From NCBI GenBank assembly GCA_943908365.1, contig CALTTH010000126.1:1-10655 (forward strand): DNA of 10,655 bases. The letters run 5' to 3'. Every line of letters begins with the position of its first letter. Positions within the stretch are counted from its first letter, which is position 1. A program made the translations under genes and the position numbers. Shown in pieces: positions 6,631-10,655 of this stretch. This stretch comes from an uncultured Hyphomicrobiales bacterium (GTDB taxonomy: Bacteria > Pseudomonadota > Alphaproteobacteria > Rhizobiales > Rhizobiaceae). Below the pieces are notes generated by a model. It ran no database searches and was not told the DNA's origin. It saw nothing but the letters and a program-made list of their open reading frames with translations.

Positions 6631-6660
6631 GTGTCCTCTGCGTCCAATAAGACGCACAGC
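6631..6660 (-). repeat. Partial, inverted copy of the palindromic repeat
   Basis: Read on the minus strand, this segment contains gcgtcttattggacgcaga, which matches the module gtgtctcattggacgcacaga at 2194-2214 over its central 15 bases with one or two differences. It forms a 6-bp hairpin, tgcgtc (6639-6644) with gacgca (6651-6656). The second, GAAAATCG-type module of the 2161-2290 element is missing, so this is a fragment or a separate short member of the family. It lies in the 3' untranslated region of lolD. Confidence 0.5.
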
Positions 6661-6686
6661 GTTATAAGTACCCTAATCCCCATCAA

Positions 6687-6716
6687 CCCCGTCTGGCCCG
6701 CCAGGCGGGGCTTTGT
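6687..6716 (+). terminator. Intrinsic terminator of the proS-lolC/E-lolD operon
   Basis: The arms ccccgtctgg (6687-6696) and ccaggcgggg (6701-6710) form a 10-bp stem with one G-U pair and a 4-nt loop, followed by ctttgttta. The strong GC stem and U-rich tail fit Rho-independent termination on the plus strand, 91 bases after the lolD stop. No comparable U-run exists on the minus strand. Confidence 0.8.
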
Positions 6717-6733
6717 TTATGCGCTGATTTGCT

Positions 6734-6769
6734 CGATGCGGAACTCCGGAACCGGATTGAGTCGCATCG
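6734..6769. other. Hairpin within a short coding-like minus-strand frame
   Basis: The arms cgatgcg (6734-6740) and cgcatcg (6763-6769), extended inside by actc/gagt, form an imperfect stem-loop. The same interval on the minus strand (about 6790 down to the stop at 6717) encodes a frame ending in RLNPVPEFRIEQISA whose codons look chromosomal (C/G-rich third positions). It has no ribosome binding site. It may be the tail of a decayed gene or chance. I do not call a gene here. Confidence 0.2.
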
Positions 6770-6799
6770 CGTTGGCAATACGCCAGCCCAAAAAAGCTG

Positions 6800-6834
6800 T
6801 TGACACGGAAACAGAATGAGAACAAAGTGGGAAC
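6800..6834 (+). promoter_or_regulatory. LexA (SOS) box with a -35-like element
   Basis: GAAC (6820-6823), seven bases, GAAC (6831-6834): this is the complement of the direct repeat GTTC-N7-GTTC bound by LexA in alphaproteobacteria. A perfect sigma-70 -35 hexamer TTGACA lies at 6800-6805, and a 17-bp spacer would place the -10 element within the box at 6823-6828 (caaagt, weak). LexA bound here would cover the promoter core. The box ends 21 bases before the ATG of the 28-codon gene at 6856 and 225 bases before the dnaE start, so the small gene is its nearest target. Confidence 0.7.
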
Positions 6835-6855
6835 ATAACAAGTAAGGAGAGACAA

Positions 6856-6942
6856 ATGACCGATTTTATCCGTGACCTTGCCGCCTTTGCCTCCATCGCT
6901 CTTTTCGTTACGAGCTTCTCTGTAATCCTCACATCGATGTGA
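6856..6942 (+). CDS. 28-residue single-helix membrane peptide, probably SOS-induced (SidA-like)
   Basis: ATG 6856 is preceded by TAAGGAG (6843-6849), one of the best ribosome binding sites in the window, at six bases, and the frame ends at TGA 6940-6942. The peptide starts MTDFIRDLAAFA, and residues about 8-26 form one continuous hydrophobic stretch (LAAFASIALFVTSFSVIL) suited to a single membrane helix, with the charges (D3, R6, D7) confined to the N-terminus. The LexA box directly upstream implies induction by DNA damage. Caulobacter SidA is a known analogue: a LexA-controlled inner-membrane peptide of 29 residues that blocks cell division. Size, topology and control agree; I cannot claim sequence homology. 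Alternatives are a leader peptide for dnaE or a chance frame. Confidence 0.65.
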   Translation: MTDFIRDLAAFASIALFVTSFSVILTSM

Positions 6943-6962
6943 CATGGGGCCCTTCGGTCTTC

Positions 6963-6996
6963 CCGGCGATAGCGGTGCACAGGCATCCTTTGCCGG
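6963..6996 (+). other. Stem-loop in the dnaE leader
   Basis: The arms ccggc (6963-6967) and gccgg (6992-6996) close a second helix, ggtgc (6974-6978) with gcatc (6983-6987, one G-U pair), around a 4-nt loop. It lies between the small peptide gene and dnaE and is not followed by a U-run. It could mark the end of the small transcript or a structured dnaE 5' leader. I see no clear dnaE promoter in 6943-7059. Confidence 0.3.
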
Positions 6997-7059
6997 TGGA
7001 CTTTGCTGCTCGAAGGGATCAAAATCAGCCCGATTCAGAATGACGGGAATGCGGGCACA

Positions 7060-10000
7060 ATGGGCGATCATCTTGACGAGCAAATCCACTCGGGCGTGCT
7101 CTTGAAATCTCCCGGCTTCGTGCACCTGCGCGTTCATTCCGCCTATTCCCTGCTCGAGGGGGCGCTTCCGCTTAAAAAGATTATGGCGAAGGCTGTCGGC
7201 GATTCACAGCCTGCCATCGCCATCACTGACACCAACAATCTGTTCGTTGCGTTGGAGTTCTCGGAAAAGGCGCGAGAAGAGGGGCTGCAGCCAATCATCG
7301 GGTGCCAGCTTTCCATCGACATGCAAGATGCCGTCGAGGACAGGCGAGGCGGCAACAATCTTTCCAAGCTTCCTTCCATCGTGCTGCTTGCCGCAGATGC
7401 GGAAGGCTATGAGCGCCTGGTGGATCTGATCAGCCGCGCCTATCTCGATGGCGAAGGCAGCGGTCACGCCGTCAACATTGCCAAGTCCTGGCTGGAAGAG
7501 GCCAGCAATGCGGGATTGATCGCATTGACCGGTGCGTCGGGCGGCCCCGTCGATATGGCACTGAAAGAAGGACATGCCGCTCAGGCAAGGAGCCGGCTTC
7601 TTGCGCTGAAGGACATATTCGGGGATCGGCTCTATATCGAGTTGCAGCGCCAGGGCAATTTTGATCGTGCCCATGAACGTCGGATGATTGCGCTCGCTTA
7701 CGAGCACGACATTCCACTCGTCGCAACCAACGAGGCCTTCTTTCCATCCAGGTCAGATTATGAAGCGCACGACGCTCTTATGGCGGTGGCGCACAATGCC
7801 ATGGTTTCGGATGACAGCCGCTTCCGTCTGACGCCTGACCATTATCTGAAAAGCCGCGACGAGATGGTGGCGCTCTTCAAGGACATTCCCGAGGCGATCG
7901 ATAATACGGTCGAGATTGCCCAGCGCTGCTCCTACGTCTTGAAAAAGCGTGGCCCCATTCTGCCGCGCTTTACCGGTGCGAGTGACGACCCGGAAGAGGC
8001 AGAACGCGCCGAGTCGCTCGAGTTGCGACGCCAGGCTGTCGAAGGGCTGGATATGCGCCTGGCCGCTCTCGGTATGGCCCCCGGCTACACCGAGCAGGAG
8101 TATCGTGATCGGCTGGATTTCGAACTCAGCGTCATCGAGCGCATGAAGTTTCCCGGCTACTTCCTGATCGTTGCCGACTTCATCAAATGGGCAAAGCAGC
8201 ACGATATTCCGGTTGGCCCCGGTCGCGGCTCGGGTGCGGGATCGCTGGTCGCCTATGCGCTGACGATTACCGATGTCGATCCGCTACGCTTCTCGCTGCT
8301 CTTCGAACGCTTCCTCAACCCGGAACGCGTGTCGATGCCCGACTTCGATATCGATTTCTGCCAGGATCGCCGCGAAGAGGTGATCCGTTATGTCCAGCGC
8401 AAGTATGGCCGCGAACAGGTGGCGCAGATCATCACCTTCGGTTCGCTCCAGGCACGTGCAGCCTTGCGCGACGTGGGCCGCGTGTTGGAAATGCCCTATG
8501 GCCAGGTGGACCGCATCTGTAAGCTGGTGCCGAACAATCCGGCCAACCCCACGCCGCTTTCCAAAGCCATCGAAGAAGAGCCGCGTCTTCAGGAGGAGGC
8601 GGACAAGGAACCGGTCGTCGCACGCCTTCTGGATATTGCCCAGAAGATTGAAGGTCTCTACCGCCACGCCTCGACACACGCCGCCGGTATCGTCATCGGT
8701 GACCGTCCACTGTCGAAGCTTGTCCCGATGTATCGCGATCCGCGCTCCGATATGCCGGTCACCCAGTTCAACATGAAATGGGTTGAAAGCGCCGGTCTGG
8801 TCAAGTTCGACTTCCTCGGCCTCAAAACCCTGACGGTGCTGAAGGTCGCGGTCGACTTCGTTGCCAAGCGCGGTATCCATGTCGATCTTGCCGCCATTCC
8901 GCTGGACGATCAAAAGACGTATGAGATGCTATCGCGTGGCGAGACCATCGGCGTCTTCCAGGTGGAAAGTGCCGGCATGCGCAAGGCGCTGATCGGCATG
9001 CGTCCGGACTGCATCGAGGACATTATCGCGCTCGTGGCGCTCTACCGCCCGGGTCCTATGGAGAACATCCCGGTCTATAATGCCCGCAAGCACGGAGAAG
9101 AAGAAATCGAGTCGATCCATCCGACGATCGACCACCTCCTGAAAGAGACGCAGGGCGTTATCGTCTACCAGGAACAGGTGATGCAGATCGCCCAGGTTCT
9201 GTCTGGCTATTCGCTCGGCGAAGCCGATCTTCTGCGCCGCGCCATGGGTAAGAAGATCAAGGAGGAAATGGACAAGCAGCGCGAGCGCTTCGTTGAAGGT
9301 GCGATCCGCAACAATGTGTCCAAGGCCCAGTCCGACACGATCTTCGATCTTCTGGCCAAGTTCGCCAATTACGGCTTCAACAAGTCTCACGCCGCGGCCT
9401 ATGCGATCGTCTCCTACCAGACCGCCTATATGAAGGCGCATTACCCGGTGGAATTCCTCGCCGCGTCGATGACGCTCGATATGGCGAATACCGAAAAGGT
9501 CAACGACTTCCGCCAGGATGCGGCGCGTATGGGGATTGAGATCGTCGCGCCTTCCGTACAGACATCCTTCAGGCGTTTCGAAACCGGTGAGAACCGTATC
9601 TATTATTCGCTGGCTGCCTTGAAGGGCGTTGGTGAAGGTGCGGTCGATCACATCGTTGAGGTGCGCGGCGACAAACCTTTCGCCAGCCTCGAGGATTTCT
9701 GCCAGCGGATCGATCCGAAGCAGGTCAACCGCCGTGTTCTGGAAAGCCTGATCAATGCCGGTGCCTTCGATAGCTTCGGGAGGGACCGTTCCGAACTGAT
9801 CGGCGGGCTCGATCGTATCATCGGATATTCCCAGCGTGCGCAGGAAAGCCGCGTGACCGGCCAGCACGACATGTTCGGCTCAGGTGCCGCGACCGGGCCG
9901 GAAAAGCTGGTGCTGCCTGCCTATCAACCTTGGCTCGCCTCGGAAAAACTACTGCGTGAGTATCAAGTACTTGGCTTCTATCTCACGGCTCATCCGCTCG

Positions 10001-10557
10001 ACACCTATCGCGCCGTGCTCGACAAGCTTCGCGTGCAAAGCTTTGCCGATTTCTCCGCGGCGGTAAAGCAGGGGGCAACTGTCGGACGCCTGGCCGGCAC
10101 GGTGACCGGCAAGCAGGAGCGCAAGACCCGCACCGGTAACAAGATGGGTATCGTGACCTTTTCGGATGCGTCGGGTCAGTATGAGGCCGTTCTGTTTTCA
10201 GAAGGGCTGGGACAATATCGCGACCTGCTCGAAGTCGGCAAGTCGTTGGTGATTACGGTGCAAGCGGAAGAGCGGCCTGAGGGGATCGGTCTACGCATCC
10301 AGACAGCCCAGTCGCTGGAGGAGAAATCCGTTCAGATGCAGAAGGCGCTCCGCGTCTATGTCCGTGATTCCGGCCCCCTGAAAACTGTTGCGCGACACCT
10401 GAATGCCAAGGGCGATGGCTCGGTTTACTTCGTCGTTATCAAAGATGATGGGCAGCGCGAGATCGAAGTTGAACTGACGGAGAAATACCGCATCTCACCG
10501 GAGATCGCAGCCGCGCTTCGCTCCGCTCCCGGCGTGGTTGACGTCGAGCTTGTATGA
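7060..10557 (+). CDS. dnaE: DNA polymerase III alpha subunit (replicative, DnaE1)
   Basis: Catalytic subunit of the replicative polymerase; 1165 residues from ATG 7060, the normal length for rhizobial DnaE. The PHP domain starts at FVHLRVHSAYSLLEG (20-34); as in E. coli the second metal-type His (HLH) is Arg, so proofreading is expected from a separate epsilon subunit. The palm has GPGRGSGAGS (386-395), the acidic motif PDFDIDF (427-433) and the third catalytic Asp584 in KFDFLGLK. A helix-hairpin-helix lies near ALKGVGEGA (853-861), the beta-clamp motif QHDMF at 935-939 and an OB fold from about 1005 to 1090. The length and clamp motif indicate replicative DnaE1 rather than the SOS mutasome DnaE2; no imuA or imuB is nearby. 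The start is weakly supported by the ribosome binding site (gcggg at four bases) but matches relatives beginning MGDHLDEQI. The TTG at 7003 would add 19 non-conserved residues. Confidence 0.96.
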   Translation: MGDHLDEQIHSGVLLKSPGFVHLRVHSAYSLLEGALPLKKIMAKAVGDSQPAIAITDTNNLFVALEFSEKAREEGLQPIIGCQLSIDMQDAVEDRRGGNNLSKLPSIVLLAADAEGYERLVDLISRAYLDGEGSGHAVNIAKSWLEEASNAGLIALTGASGGPVDMALKEGHAAQARSRLLALKDIFGDRLYIELQRQGNFDRAHERRMIALAYEHDIPLVATNEAFFPSRSDYEAHDALMAVAHNAMVSDDSRFRLTPDHYLKSRDEMVALFKDIPEAIDNTVEIAQRCSYVLKKRGPILPRFTGASDDPEEAERAESLELRRQAVEGLDMRLAALGMAPGYTEQEYRDRLDFELSVIERMKFPGYFLIVADFIKWAKQHDIPVGPGRGSGAGSLVAYALTITDVDPLRFSLLFERFLNPERVSMPDFDIDFCQDRREEVIRYVQRKYGREQVAQIITFGSLQARAALRDVGRVLEMPYGQVDRICKLVPNNPANPTPLSKAIEEEPRLQEEADKEPVVARLLDIAQKIEGLYRHASTHAAGIVIGDRPLSKLVPMYRDPRSDMPVTQFNMKWVESAGLVKFDFLGLKTLTVLKVAVDFVAKRGIHVDLAAIPLDDQKTYEMLSRGETIGVFQVESAGMRKALIGMRPDCIEDIIALVALYRPGPMENIPVYNARKHGEEEIESIHPTIDHLLKETQGVIVYQEQVMQIAQVLSGYSLGEADLLRRAMGKKIKEEMDKQRERFVEGAIRNNVSKAQSDTIFDLLAKFANYGFNKSHAAAYAIVSYQTAYMKAHYPVEFLAASMTLDMANTEKVNDFRQDAARMGIEIVAPSVQTSFRRFETGENRIYYSLAALKGVGEGAVDHIVEVRGDKPFASLEDFCQRIDPKQVNRRVLESLINAGAFDSFGRDRSELIGGLDRIIGYSQRAQESRVTGQHDMFGSGAATGPEKLVLPAYQPWLASEKLLREYQVLGFYLTAHPLDTYRAVLDKLRVQSFADFSAAVKQGATVGRLAGTVTGKQERKTRTGNKMGIVTFSDASGQYEAVLFSEGLGQYRDLLEVGKSLVITVQAEERPEGIGLRIQTAQSLEEKSVQMQKALRVYVRDSGPLKTVARHLNAKGDGSVYFVVIKDDGQREIEVELTEKYRISPEIAAALRSAPGVVDVELV

Positions 10558-10564
10558 TTGATGG

Positions 10565-10587
10565 GCGGGCGAACATGGTTCACCCGC
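10565..10587 (+). terminator. Stem-loop after dnaE (possible terminator)
   Basis: Seven bases after the dnaE stop, gcggg-c-gaac (10565-10574) pairs with gttc-a-cccgc (10578-10587) with one internal mismatch and a 3-nt loop. The stem is strong but is followed by gccacgattaaac rather than a U-run, so intrinsic termination is uncertain. In the remaining bases to 10655 I recognise nothing. Confidence 0.4.
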
Positions 10588-10655
10588 GCCACGATTAAAC
10601 TAGGTGTAGCGGCTTGCCAACATAAGCGCCTCTGCTCGCAAACATCGGCATTTTC

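Noticed and set aside
6741..6752. GAAC repeats (6741-6744 and 6749-6752) as a second LexA box
   Set aside because: The spacing is four bases, not seven; it is part of the hairpin at 6734-6769.
7003..7059. TTG start extending DnaE by 19 residues
   Set aside because: No Shine-Dalgarno site, and rhizobial DnaE proteins begin at the MGDHL-type start; the added residues are low in conservation.
6673..7137. 154-codon minus-strand frame across the lolD-dnaE gap
   Set aside because: It crosses the terminator, the LexA box, the small gene and the dnaE start, with no recognisable domain.
8929..9867. 312-codon open frame on the minus strand opposite dnaE
   Set aside because: It lies fully antisense to conserved polymerase sequence; no domain or ribosome binding site seen.
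7060..10557. dnaE as the SOS mutasome polymerase DnaE2, given the LexA box nearby
   Set aside because: The length of 1165, the clamp motif QHDMF and the housekeeping context fit DnaE1; imuA and imuB are absent.

Overview
The window looks like a piece of the main chromosome of a Rhizobiaceae alphaproteobacterium (Rhizobium/Agrobacterium group). The protein sequences, the gene order rnj - mce - DUF1467 - proS - lolC/E - lolD - dnaE, the short ProS without an editing domain, the single LolC/E-type permease and the rhizobial-type palindromic intergenic repeats all point that way. All long genes are on the plus strand. This is housekeeping DNA; I see no phage, insertion sequence, CRISPR array, tRNA or rRNA.

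Region 1 (1-2647): the 3' part of the ribonuclease J gene (start lies outside the window), a strong hairpin after it, methylmalonyl-CoA epimerase (mce), an intergenic palindromic repeat of rhizobial type, and a small two-helix membrane protein of the DUF1467 family.

Region 2 (2648-3245): about 600 bases without a long gene. It is not empty. On the minus strand there is a promoter-like element, a roughly 148-nt stretch that folds into stem-loops, and an intrinsic terminator with a nine-U run. Together these describe an independent small RNA pointing away from proS. Just upstream of proS there is a seven-codon upstream ORF whose ribosome binding site lies in a hairpin.

Region 3 (3246-6716): a tight proS - lolC/E - lolD operon (gaps of 20 and 15 nt) closed by an intrinsic terminator. 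It combines prolyl-tRNA charging with the inner-membrane ABC complex that releases lipoproteins to LolA. A second, inverted fragment of the palindromic repeat lies between lolD and the terminator.

Region 4 (6717-7059): the most interesting interval. A textbook alphaproteobacterial LexA box (GAAC-N7-GAAC) lies 21 nt upstream of an unannotated-looking 28-codon gene with a strong Shine-Dalgarno site that encodes a single hydrophobic helix. Its size, topology and SOS control recall the Caulobacter cell-division inhibitor SidA. It sits directly upstream of dnaE.

Region 5 (7060-10655): dnaE, the complete replicative DNA polymerase III alpha subunit (1165 aa), followed by a hairpin and about 70 bases in which I recognise nothing.
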